Below are positions 8,845 to 17,223 of a DNA stretch of 64,000 nt, one piece after another. The notes under the pieces are model-generated. The model saw nothing but the letters and a program-made list of their open reading frames with translations, was not told the DNA's origin and made no database searches. Each line of letters starts with the position of its first letter. Within the stretch, counting starts at the first letter, position 1. Both the position numbers and the translations under genes were made by a program. Source of the stretch: Pseudomonas farris (GTDB lineage Bacteria > Pseudomonadota > Gammaproteobacteria > Pseudomonadales > Pseudomonadaceae); contig NZ_JAHSTV010000002.1 in NCBI RefSeq assembly GCF_019145235.1, positions 1-64,000 of the forward strand, given 5' to 3'.

Positions 8845-9846
8845 ATGAGTCAGGAAGAACAACTGTCTGCCGCCGACCTGGCGCTGGTGCAACTGGGACG
8901 GCGCTTGCAGGCTGACGGTTACCGATTCATCACGCCGACGCCGCTGACGCATCAACGCGTCAATACCCGCGCCGAAGCCCGGCGGGCCGAGACCTTGCGC
9001 GATGTTTTTGGCTGGTCGCGGCCATTTGAACCAGGGCTGTTGTCGGCGGATGAACAACGCCAGTTGCAACAGGCGCAGGTGCTGGAGGAGTGCAACGGGC
9101 GACTGATAAGTCGGGTGCGTTGGTCCAGCCTCGATGACTTGTTGTTCGTGCATTCGGCGTTTCCGACGGAGGCCGCCGATTCAGTGTTCTTCGGCCCCGA
9201 CACGTATCGGTTCGCCCAACTGATTCACGCCCATCTGCAGCAGAACTTCGCCCCAATCAGGCGCGTCGTGGACATCGGTTGCGGTGCCGGTGTCGGTGCC
9301 ATTCTGATTGCCCGCGCCCGTCGCGAAGCCGAGGTGTTGGCGCTGGATATCAACCCGGAGGCGCTGCGCATGACGGCCATCAACGCCGCGCTCGCCGAAG
9401 TGGCTAACGTCAGTGTCGAGGCCAGCGATTTGCTGCAGGATGTCGACGGATACTTCGACCTGATCGTCGCCAATCCACCCTACATGGCTGACCCCGCCGA
9501 GCGTGCTTACCGGCATGGCGGTGGCGCGTTGGGTGCGGAGCTGTCACTGCGGATTGTCGAGCAGGCACTCGGTCGGCTTGCACCCGGCGGCTCATTGCTG
9601 CTGTACACCGGCGCAGCGATGGTCGATGGTCGCGACCCGTTTCTGGAGGCTCTCGCTCCGCGTCTGGAGGCCCCGGGGTTCGGCTGGACGTATCGCGAAC
9701 TTGATCCCGATGTGTTCGGTGAAGAGTTGTCGTCACCCGGTTATCAACGGGTGGAACGGATCGCCGTCGTCGCGCTGACCGTAACGCGTCTCGGCCCAGG
9801 CATTGGGGAAAACGTTGATGAGCAGGCGCCTGAACTTCGGCATTGA
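8845..9846 (+). CDS. NPPY-motif methyltransferase (HemK/RlmG-like)
   Basis: 333 aa. The N-terminal 120 residues are a helical/beta specificity region. The Rossmann core follows: motif I VVDIGCGAGVGAILIA near residue 145, acidic ALDINPEALRM, and the catalytic motif LIVANPPYM near 215. NPPY is the signature of methyltransferases acting on amide or ring nitrogens (protein glutamine, rRNA or DNA bases, small amides). A C-terminal GGSLLLYTGAAMVDG strand completes the fold. ATG 8845 with GGGAG upstream is preferred to a much longer frame that overlaps the previous gene. Its 3' end overlaps the ligase gene by 29 bases, a sign of translational coupling. Substrate unknown. Confidence 0.8.
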   Translation: MSQEEQLSAADLALVQLGRRLQADGYRFITPTPLTHQRVNTRAEARRAETLRDVFGWSRPFEPGLLSADEQRQLQQAQVLEECNGRLISRVRWSSLDDLLFVHSAFPTEAADSVFFGPDTYRFAQLIHAHLQQNFAPIRRVVDIGCGAGVGAILIARARREAEVLALDINPEALRMTAINAALAEVANVSVEASDLLQDVDGYFDLIVANPPYMADPAERAYRHGGGALGAELSLRIVEQALGRLAPGGSLLLYTGAAMVDGRDPFLEALAPRLEAPGFGWTYRELDPDVFGEELSSPGYQRVERIAVVALTVTRLGPGIGENVDEQAPELRH

Positions 9847-10990
9847 AGAAGAATACTTCCTCACCGACCTCGTCACCCGGCGCATGCCGGGGCAGCCCTC
9901 GGCCCAAGCGATCGAGGCGTGCAGGGCGGCGCTGGGCCAGTCGTTCGCCTATGAGATGTTCCAGGGGCAGATTGAAGTCGCCTCACCGGTGTTCAGCAGC
10001 TTACCGGAGGCCGCCGATTATCTGGCAGCTACCCGCAGTGCCCTGAGACGTGCTCTGGAACCGTTCGGCCTGGGCCTGCTCAGCGCCGGCAGTCACCCCT
10101 TGGCGGATTGGCGAATTCAGTACCCGACAGATCAGGCGCATTTCCACCTGCTGTTCGACGACTACCAGCGAGTGGCCCGGCGCAGCCTGTTGTCCGGGTT
10201 GCACGTGCACGTCGAAGTGCCCGGTCATCTGGATCGTATTAGGGTCATGAACGAAGTCTTGCCGTGGATGCCACTGTTGTTGGCGCTCAGTACCTCTTCA
10301 CCGTTTTGGGAGGGTGAGGACAGCGGTTTCATGAGCTATCGCCAAGTCGCCTGCGATGAGTGGCCGCGCATGGGCATTCCGGAGTTTTTCGAGGATCAGG
10401 ATGCGTTCGACGATTACGTCGCGCTGATGACCCGGACCGGCTCGGTCCGGCAGCCCAGCGACTGTTGGTGGAGCGTGCGCCCGGCCGCGCGGTTTCCCAC
10501 GCTGGAGCTGCGCATCACCGACGCCTGCCCACGGCTGGACGATGCGCTGTGCATCGCTTCGCTGTTTCGCCTGATGGTCGCTGACGCCATCGCGCAGTCG
10601 CTGCCTGGGGCGAACTTCAACCGGACGGCTTACTGGATCCTCAAGGAAAATCGCTGGCGCGCCAAGCGTTACGGCATTCACGGCACCTTCATTGGCCAGG
10701 ACCACGAACCGACGATCTCGGTCGAGCAATGGCTGGCCCTGGCGCAAGTGACGTTTGCCGAAACCGCGCAGCAGCTGGGCGTGCAAGACGTCTTCAAACA
10801 GGCCCGGCGCATGCTGATCGAAGGCACCAGCGCGGATCGGCAACGGTGCGCGGTGGAACAGGCATTGCGCGACGGACGCTCGATGCCCGAGGCGTTGGCG
10901 CGAGCTGTCGATCAACTGCTGATGGAAACCGGCGGGCAACCTTGCGCCAGCCCGGTCCCGCAACGGAGCTATGACACCCAGTTGAAATAG
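9818..10990 (+). CDS. ybdK: carboxylate-amine ligase, YbdK/GCS2 family
   Basis: 390 aa. The N-terminus LNFGIEEEYFLTDLVTRRMP is the hallmark of GCS2 ligases; the Glu cluster binds Mg-ATP. The family regions VASPVFSSLPEAADYL, GLHVHVEVP and SVRPAARFPTLELRITDACP follow in order. GCS2 enzymes phosphorylate a carboxylate with ATP and join it to an amine, as in gamma-glutamylcysteine formation, although YbdK itself is weak in that reaction. Pseudomonads use other enzymes for glutathione, so this copy, coupled to an iron oxygenase-like and a methyltransferase gene, more likely serves a special metabolite (inference). ATG 9818 has GGGGA upstream and lies inside the previous gene. Confidence 0.85.
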   Translation: MSRRLNFGIEEEYFLTDLVTRRMPGQPSAQAIEACRAALGQSFAYEMFQGQIEVASPVFSSLPEAADYLAATRSALRRALEPFGLGLLSAGSHPLADWRIQYPTDQAHFHLLFDDYQRVARRSLLSGLHVHVEVPGHLDRIRVMNEVLPWMPLLLALSTSSPFWEGEDSGFMSYRQVACDEWPRMGIPEFFEDQDAFDDYVALMTRTGSVRQPSDCWWSVRPAARFPTLELRITDACPRLDDALCIASLFRLMVADAIAQSLPGANFNRTAYWILKENRWRAKRYGIHGTFIGQDHEPTISVEQWLALAQVTFAETAQQLGVQDVFKQARRMLIEGTSADRQRCAVEQALRDGRSMPEALARAVDQLLMETGGQPCASPVPQRSYDTQLK

Positions 10991-10994
10991 TTGA

Positions 10995-11294
10995 TTATCT
11001 AGCCACGGCGGTACCGGTGAGGCCGTTGCTAAAGCGTAAGACGATGACACCACCAATCGCCGCCAGAAACGAACCGATCAATACCCCAACTTTAACTTCA
11101 TCGACCAGATGAGGTGAGCCAGGGAACGCCAAATTGCCAATAAACAGACTCATGGTGAAACCGATTCCGCACAAGAGCGCCACGCCGTATAGCTGCAACC
11201 AGTTGCTGTCTGCTGGCATCTTGGCCAGCATCATTTTAGGTTCACAGGGTAACGGTTTCCTGGCGGGAATCTTTCTGGGGTCCGTTGCCACCAA
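10995..11294 (-). pseudogene. C-terminal remnant of Na+/H+ antiporter NhaA
   Basis: The minus-strand frame contains [20 protein letters not shown], then [10 protein letters not shown] and a [16 protein letters not shown] segment: the last two membrane segments of NhaA, preceded by [10 protein letters not shown]. Full NhaA is about 390 aa; only about 75 residues remain, and upstream of MMLAKMP the sequence is unrelated. Part of a last NhaA-like charged tail is also missing. This is a dead fragment left by a deletion or replacement between the ligase and nfeD genes. The rest of the gap to 11539 shows nothing else. Confidence 0.8.
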
Positions 11295-11539
11295 GGTGAT
11301 TCAGCTCTCTAGCATTCCAATCACTTTAGTAAAATAAGAAATCGTGAATGGCTTGATATCCTGGCGCCGTGCCCGTGATCAAATTGAAGCCGTCCGACGG
11401 TCCCATTGCTAGTTGAAGCTATGACGTGGGGCCAATAGTCGAAAATGGACTAATCGTCGCGCCTGAATCGCCCGTGGCTGACTCAACTACGCTTTAGGTG
11501 AAGGTTGAAGGCTGTCGAACCCGCAACTGGGAGGATCCC

Positions 11540-12925
11540 GTGAATAGTCACTGGTGGTGCCGCCTGCTCTTGCTGATGATACTGGTCTGGGTACCGACGG
11601 GGGCGACGACGGCTTCGGGCAGTGTCGTGGTCCTGACTGTCAACGATGCTATTGGTCCGGCCAGTGCCGATTACGTGGTGCGCGGCCTGACGCGTGCGGT
11701 CACCGAAGGCGCGCAGTTGGTGGTCATCAACCTCGATACCCCCGGCGGGCTGGACACTTCGATGCGCTTGATCATCAAGGCGATTCTGGCCAGTCCCCTG
11801 CCAGTGGCCAGTTTCGTCGCCCCCAGTGGCGCACGCGCGGCCAGCGCCGGCACCTATATTTTGTATGCCAGCCACATTGCCGCCATGACCCCCGGCACCA
11901 ACCTGGGCGCTGCTACGCCGGTGCAGATCGGCGGTCTGCCCGGCACCGCACCCGAACCGCCGGGCCCACCCGACGCACCCACCACCGACAAGAATTCTGC
12001 GCCTGAGCCGCGGGACACCTTGACTCGAAAACAGATCCACGATGCGGCGGCTTACATCCGTGGCCTTGCGCAACTGCGCGGACGTAACGCCGACTGGGCC
12101 GAAAAAGCGGTACGCGAATCGCTCAGCCTGTCGGCCGACGAAGCACTCAAACTCAAGGTGGTCGACTATGTGGCCAATGACGTGGCCGACCTGCTCAAGC
12201 AACTGGACGGCAAGAGCCTCAATGTCGCCGGTCAAACGCTGAAATTGAGCACCGCCGGGGCTGTGCTCATCGACCATGCGCCTGATTGGCGCACGCAACT
12301 GCTGGCGGTGATCACCAACCCCAGCGTGGCGTTGCTGCTGATTATGTTCGGGGTCTATGGATTGATATTCGAATTCATGAACCCAGGGTCGGGGGTTGGT
12401 GGGGTGCTCGGTGGCATCTGCCTGTTGCTGGGGCTGTATGCCCTGCAACTGTTGCCCGTGAATTACGCCGGGGTCGGACTGATTCTGCTAGGGATCGCCT
12501 TCATGATCGCCGAGGCGTTTCTACCAAGTTTCGGTGTGATCGGTTTCGGTGGGGTGGTTGCTTTTGTAGTCGGCGCAGTGATTTTGATGGACACCGATGT
12601 ACCGGGCTTCGGCATTCCGTTGACGCTGATCATCGGCATGGCACTGATCAGCGCCCTGTTGTTGATGGCTTTGGTCGGCATGGCGCTCAAGGCTCGACGC
12701 CGTGCTCTGGTCAGCGGCGATGCAGGCTTGGTCGGCAGTCTGGCCACGGTGACGGGGCTGCTGCCGGGTCTGCCCATGAGCGGCTGGGTGCAACTGCAGG
12801 GCGAAAAATGGCAGGTTCAGAGCAACTTGCCCCTGCACTTGGGCCAACAGGTCCGAGTGGTGGCGCGCACCGGGGTGATGCTGGATGTCATTGCGCTGGA
12901 TGAAACGCCACCGCTAGAAAGTTAA
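11540..12925 (+). CDS. nfeD: NfeD-type membrane-bound serine protease
   Basis: 461 aa: signal/anchor segment WWCRLLLLMILVW, then a ClpP-like Ser-Lys protease domain (about 25-230) with INLDTPGGLDTSMR, ASFVAPSGARAASAGTYIL (nucleophile Ser in SAGTY) and MTPGTNLGAATPV. Four membrane segments follow (LLLIMFGVYGLIFEFMNPG onward) and a C-terminal OB-like NfeD domain (about 395-455). In archaea and bacteria such proteins cleave stomatin/SPFH partners and help membrane quality control. An SPFH/slipin gene usually sits next to nfeD, but here it is followed by ligD instead. GTG 11540 is chosen because GGGAGGA sits 5 bases upstream and the signal segment then starts at once. Confidence 0.88.
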   Translation: MNSHWWCRLLLLMILVWVPTGATTASGSVVVLTVNDAIGPASADYVVRGLTRAVTEGAQLVVINLDTPGGLDTSMRLIIKAILASPLPVASFVAPSGARAASAGTYILYASHIAAMTPGTNLGAATPVQIGGLPGTAPEPPGPPDAPTTDKNSAPEPRDTLTRKQIHDAAAYIRGLAQLRGRNADWAEKAVRESLSLSADEALKLKVVDYVANDVADLLKQLDGKSLNVAGQTLKLSTAGAVLIDHAPDWRTQLLAVITNPSVALLLIMFGVYGLIFEFMNPGSGVGGVLGGICLLLGLYALQLLPVNYAGVGLILLGIAFMIAEAFLPSFGVIGFGGVVAFVVGAVILMDTDVPGFGIPLTLIIGMALISALLLMALVGMALKARRRALVSGDAGLVGSLATVTGLLPGLPMSGWVQLQGEKWQVQSNLPLHLGQQVRVVARTGVMLDVIALDETPPLES

Positions 12926-13169
12926 TTCAAGTCCTTCGAATCGGATTTTGGCGCGCTGCCAGCCCTGCGCTTGTGTGGGTGTACCCGGCCTTCCGGATTT
13001 CGCGCGAATCCGAGCGCGGGTTGGTGTTCCGACTCGGGGGGTGGCGGTCTGGGCGACGGAGAAAAATGCCTGCATGCATCCGCCAAGAGGCGGCGGAACC
13101 TTCCCATACCTAACAAGGGTCACAAGCAAATAGCAGATCGAATTTTGTCTTCACTCCCGTGGAGCTCAC

Positions 13170-15815
13170 ATGGAAAAGCCACTCGAAAAGTACCGTGACA
13201 TGAGAGACTTCGACGAAAGTCCCGAACCCGCCGGTATTGCCAAACCTGCGAGAGGCAAACGCAAGGACCAAGCGCACGCGCTACAGTATTGCATTCAAAA
13301 GCATGACGCCTCGCACCTGCACTACGACTTTCGCCTGGAACTCGACGGAGCGCTGAAAAGTTGGGCCGTGCCCAAAGGGCCGTCGCTGGACCCCAAGGTC
13401 AAGCGCCTGGCCATCCACGTCGAAGACCATCCGCTGGATTACGCCACGTTCGAGGGCACCATTCCCGAAGGGCATTATGGCGCCGGCGATGTGATCGTCT
13501 GGGACCGTGGGGTGTGGATTCCCCAGGACGATCCGGCCAAGGCGTACACCAAGGGCCGGCTGAAATTCGAGCTGAAAGGAGAGAAGCTCGGCGGCCTGTG
13601 GAACCTCGTGCGCACGCACATGCCGGGCAAGCAGGAGCAATGGTTTCTGATCAAACATCAGGACAGCGCCGCCAGACCTGACAGCGAATACGACGTGGTC
13701 GCCGCCGAGCCGGACAGCGTGCTCAGCGACCGCACCATCGTGGAAAAAAAGCACGGTACTGAAAAGCCTAAACCGATAAAGAAAGCGCCGGCCAAGGCGC
13801 GTAAGGAAAAGTCGGCACAACTGACGGGCGCTCGCAAAGCCAAGCTGCCGGAGCTGCTCAAACCCGAACTGGCAACGCTGGTCGAATCCGCGCCAAGCGG
13901 CGAATGGAGCTATGAGATCAAGTTCGACGGCTACCGGGTCATGGCGCGCATCGACCACGATGAGGTCAAACTCTTCACCCGCAATGGTCACGACTGGACC
14001 CACAAATTGCCCGGGCAAGCCGAGGCACTGGCAGCGCTGGGCCTGGAGTCGGCCTGGCTCGACGGCGAAATGGTGGTGGCCAACGAGCAAGGCGTTCCGG
14101 ATTTTCAGGCGCTGCAAAACGCGTTCGATTCCGGCCGAAGTGCCAGCATCGTTTACTACCTGTTCGACTTGCCCTACCTCAACGGCGTGGACCTGCGCGA
14201 AGTGCCTGTCGAGGAGCGCAGGGCGGCGCTGTCGACCGTGCTCAAGCCCAATGAAAATCCGCTGTTGCGATTCTCCGACGCCTTTGGCGAATCCCCGGAG
14301 GCCTTGCTCAACAGTGCCTGCGAAATGAAGATGGAAGGGCTGATCGGCAAGCGCCTGGGCTCGCCTTACGTGTCTCGGCGCACCAGTGACTGGATCAAAC
14401 TCAAGTGCAAGCATCGGCAGGAATTCGTCGTCGTCGGTTTCACTGACCCCAAAGGCGCACGCAGTGCCTTTGGCGCATTGTTGCTGGGATTGCACGACCG
14501 CGACAGCGGTGAATTGCGTTATGCCGGCAAGGTTGGCACCGGGTTCAACGAGGCGACTCTCAAGCGTATTTACGAACAATTGAAACCGCTGCAGACGAAA
14601 AAGCCGTCGGTGGTCAATCCGCCCAGCGGCTTCGAAGCCAAAGGTGTGCATTGGCTCAAGCCCACACTGCTGGCAGAAGTGGCCTTCGCCGAAATGACCA
14701 AGGACGGCTCGGTGCGCCACGCCGTGTTCCATGGTTTGCGTGATGACAAGCCTGCCAAAGAAATCACCGAGGAGTTGCCGACAACCGTGAACACTTCAGC
14801 CTCGAAAACATCAGTCTCGAAAACCGCCGCAGCAAAATCCACAGCGAAGAAGAAATCCGCCGCTGAGATACCTGACACCGCCGATCCAAAAGCTGCCCAG
14901 TCGACTGTCGCGCCGTCGCAGATCGGCCTGGCCAGCGGCAAGGTGCGCATCACGCACCCGGACCGGGTGATCGACGCCAGCAGCGGCACCACCAAGATGC
15001 AACTGGCGGAGTACTATGCCAGCGTCGCCGAATGGATTTTGCCGCAACTCAAGGACCGGCCGGTGGCGCTGGTGCGCGCGCCGGACGGCATCGCCGGCGA
15101 ACTGTTCTTTCAGAAGAACGCCGAACGCCTGGCCATTCCGGGGATTGTTACCCTGGACAAAGAACTGACAGGCCAACCGGTGATGATCATCAACAACGCC
15201 AAAGCACTGATCGGCGCGGTGCAGATGAGCACGGTGGAACTGCACACCTGGAATGCCACGTCAGTCGATCTGGATAAGCCCGATCGCTTTGTTCTCGATC
15301 TCGACCCGGATCCGGCGCTGCCCTGGAAAAGCATGATCGAAGCAACCCAGCTAACGCTCACAGTGCTGGATGAGCTGGGGCTCAAGGCGTTTCTCAAAAC
15401 CAGCGGCGGCAAGGGGATTCACCTGGTGGTACCGCTGACCCGCAAACAGGGTTGGGACGAGGTCAAGGACTTCAGCCATGCCATCGTCAGCCATATGGCC
15501 AAATTGCTACCGGATCGCTTTTCTGCGGTGTCCGGACCGAAAAACCGTGTAGGGCGTATCTTCATCGACTACCTGCGCAACGGTCTGGGCGCCACCACTA
15601 TTTGCGCTTACGCGGTGCGCACCCGCGAAGGGTTGCCGGTATCGGTGCCGATTTTTCGGGAGGAGGTGGCCGAGCTCAAGGGCGGCAATCAATGGAACGT
15701 GCACAATGTGCATGAACGCCTGGCCGAGATCGGTGACGAACCTTGGGCCGAGCTGAAGAAAACCCGACAGACGATTACTGCCGAAATGCGTCGGCGGGTC
15801 GGGATGAAAAAGTAG
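13170..15815 (+). CDS. ligD: multidomain ATP-dependent DNA ligase LigD
   Basis: 881 aa with all three NHEJ domains in the Pseudomonas order. The 3'-phosphoesterase domain (about 20-180) has HDASHLHYDFRLE and IPEGHYGAGDV. A Lys-rich linker leads to the ligase domain (about 225-530) with catalytic EIKFDGYRV and DGEMVV. A Lys/Ala/Ser linker leads to the primase-polymerase domain (about 590-880) with LAEYYASVAEWILP, DLDPDPALPW (metal-binding acids) and TSGGKGIHLVVPL. LigD trims, fills and seals double-strand breaks together with Ku. No ku gene is visible in this window, although the two are often neighbours. GGAG lies 5 bases before ATG. The preceding 244-base gap holds GC-rich hairpins only. Confidence 0.95.
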   Translation: MEKPLEKYRDMRDFDESPEPAGIAKPARGKRKDQAHALQYCIQKHDASHLHYDFRLELDGALKSWAVPKGPSLDPKVKRLAIHVEDHPLDYATFEGTIPEGHYGAGDVIVWDRGVWIPQDDPAKAYTKGRLKFELKGEKLGGLWNLVRTHMPGKQEQWFLIKHQDSAARPDSEYDVVAAEPDSVLSDRTIVEKKHGTEKPKPIKKAPAKARKEKSAQLTGARKAKLPELLKPELATLVESAPSGEWSYEIKFDGYRVMARIDHDEVKLFTRNGHDWTHKLPGQAEALAALGLESAWLDGEMVVANEQGVPDFQALQNAFDSGRSASIVYYLFDLPYLNGVDLREVPVEERRAALSTVLKPNENPLLRFSDAFGESPEALLNSACEMKMEGLIGKRLGSPYVSRRTSDWIKLKCKHRQEFVVVGFTDPKGARSAFGALLLGLHDRDSGELRYAGKVGTGFNEATLKRIYEQLKPLQTKKPSVVNPPSGFEAKGVHWLKPTLLAEVAFAEMTKDGSVRHAVFHGLRDDKPAKEITEELPTTVNTSASKTSVSKTAAAKSTAKKKSAAEIPDTADPKAAQSTVAPSQIGLASGKVRITHPDRVIDASSGTTKMQLAEYYASVAEWILPQLKDRPVALVRAPDGIAGELFFQKNAERLAIPGIVTLDKELTGQPVMIINNAKALIGAVQMSTVELHTWNATSVDLDKPDRFVLDLDPDPALPWKSMIEATQLTLTVLDELGLKAFLKTSGGKGIHLVVPLTRKQGWDEVKDFSHAIVSHMAKLLPDRFSAVSGPKNRVGRIFIDYLRNGLGATTICAYAVRTREGLPVSVPIFREEVAELKGGNQWNVHNVHERLAEIGDEPWAELKKTRQTITAEMRRRVGMKK

Positions 15816-15835
15816 GGAATGAGAAGGAAAGTGGC

Positions 15836-15966
15836 GAGGGGGCTTGTCGGAACGCCGCATCGCCCCGTTTGAGTGCGTAGCACTCACAAGATCTTTGGCA
15901 CATCAGAGATTTTGGGGCCGCTTCGCAGCCCAACGGGGCGATGCGGCGTTCCGACAAGCCCCCTCA
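15836..15966. repeat. long imperfect inverted repeat with inner palindromes
   Basis: The left arm GAGGGGGCTTGTCGGAACGC continuing CGCATCGCCCCGT is matched by ACGGGGCGATGCGGCGTTCC continuing GACAAGCCCCCTC on the right: about 33 bases nearly perfect. Between them are small palindromes GAGTGCGTAGCACTC and GGGCCGCTTCGCAGCCC. It differs from the REP families above in arm sequence and length, and resembles a miniature mobile element. It lies between ligD and the DUF3303 gene. Confidence 0.85.
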
Positions 15967-15989
15967 CCACAGGCTCGCCGCCTCGACGA

Positions 15990-16271
15990 CTATCGCTTGC
16001 CGAGCGCGGCAGCCAGCAGCGGCGCCGCCTGCTCATCGGTCAATGCGGCGTGGACTTCCATGCTCATGAGGTCGCTCCATTCCAGCACCCACTTCTGAAT
16101 CGACACCGGATCATCGGCTTCTGCAATGCCAAAACCACTCGAGCCACCGACGGCATGCCAGCGCCCCAGCATGTTGACGCCTGCGGGTGGCGCGCCACCG
16201 GTCTTGAGAAAACGTTCGATTGCGCTGTTGCGATGTTGCGGACTGATGGACCAACGGACGATGAATAGCAT
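15990..16271 (-). CDS. DUF3303 family protein
   Basis: 93 aa starting MLFIVRWSISPQHRNSAIER, with GRWHAVGGSSGFGIAEADD in the middle and WSDLMSMEVHAALTDEQAA near the end: the ferredoxin-like DUF3303 pattern, function unknown. AGGAGG lies 7 bases before ATG 16271, which decides the start over a longer upstream frame. Monocistronic. Confidence 0.8.
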   Translation of the reverse strand: MLFIVRWSISPQHRNSAIERFLKTGGAPPAGVNMLGRWHAVGGSSGFGIAEADDPVSIQKWVLEWSDLMSMEVHAALTDEQAAPLLAAALGKR

Positions 16272-16482
16272 CTGCCACCTCCTGCTACGGATGGGCACCT
16301 TTATCTTCGCGCACCTGGCTGGCGCCGGGGCCACGGTCACGCTTGTGTTTCCAGCTCCATCCTGGCAGGCCTGAAACCCTTTCTCCCATGAAAAGGCATA
16401 GCAGCGGCCCGCGTTTTGCGTACGACCGCTGATCCTCTTTCAGGCATTTGAAATGAACATATCGGGATAACAGTGCAAACCA

Positions 16483-16884
16483 TCAGGCATCACGCAACAA
16501 GTCGTTGGCATTGAGCAGCTCGTAGGCAATCTCCGGGCGCTTCTCCAGCCCTCGACGAATCGCCGCCGGAATCGACTGACGGGTTTTGCGACACAGGCCC
16601 GGCAAATCGCCGAGGGTGATGTTGATGCCGCGCATGGTGCGCACTTCATTGAAGCCCGGAACGATCTCCACACGCAGACCCAACTGCTCATACATCCGGC
16701 GTTGCAGACGCTCCAGGTCGCTCAGGCTCTGGAGATTTTCCAGGCGTTCGATCAGGCGCTTCTCCTCCGACCGGGTCAGGCTCAGGATGCGCAAATCCGC
16801 GCCGGGGGTTTCCAGCAACGGCTCACGCTCGCAGATGCAGGCTCCGGGCGGGCAGGGTTGGCGGATCGGAAGAGAGGTCGTCAT
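16483..16884 (-). CDS. conserved hypothetical protein with N-terminal Cys motif
   Basis: 133 aa from ATG 16884 (an in-frame TTG at 16893 is possible). The N-terminus has CPPGACICEREPLL, a C-x5-C-x-C-x-R cluster that could bind metal. It is followed by a charged helix LTRSEEKRLIERLENLQSL, a short RMYEQLGLRVEIVPG strand segment and a helical end. I recognise it only as the kind of small protein commonly found in Pseudomonas; no function can be named. No signal peptide or membrane segment. Confidence 0.6.
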   Translation of the reverse strand: MTTSLPIRQPCPPGACICEREPLLETPGADLRILSLTRSEEKRLIERLENLQSLSDLERLQRRMYEQLGLRVEIVPGFNEVRTMRGINITLGDLPGLCRKTRQSIPAAIRRGLEKRPEIAYELLNANDLLRDA

Positions 16885-17223
16885 GGGGTTCAATCATAGA
16901 GCGCTATGATCGGGTTTGCCCATGGGGTTGTTGTGCCGTTGAGCGCGATGTCTACATTCCTCTGCCGATCGCTTCTTCGACGAGCATTGGTAAGTCGAAT
17001 GTAAACGCTACTCAGCACTAAAGTGACTTGTGATGGTCAATAAAATCCCGCAACGACCATCAGTAGTCGTACTGCTCGGAACCGACCGAATCCGCATCGG
17101 TATTTTGATCAAGGACAGTGAAAGCATGTTTGCCGCAATTTAATCAGCAACCGCCTCCATCTGGTTCCGTGAATCGGGACTCGTCGTACGTTTATCCCTC
17201 AATCCAATTCGAAGATTTAAAGC
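16885..17223. other. intergenic region, no gene seen
   Basis: 339 bases between the minus-strand hypothetical and the plus-strand nuclease gene. No ORF with a credible start, repeat or terminator was found. It should carry both promoters, but no clear -35/-10 pair could be assigned. Confidence 0.4.

Noticed and set aside
13281-14732. 483-codon frame on the minus strand inside ligD
   Set aside because: It is a shadow of the strongly supported LigD frame in GC-rich DNA; its product has no motif and no ribosome site.
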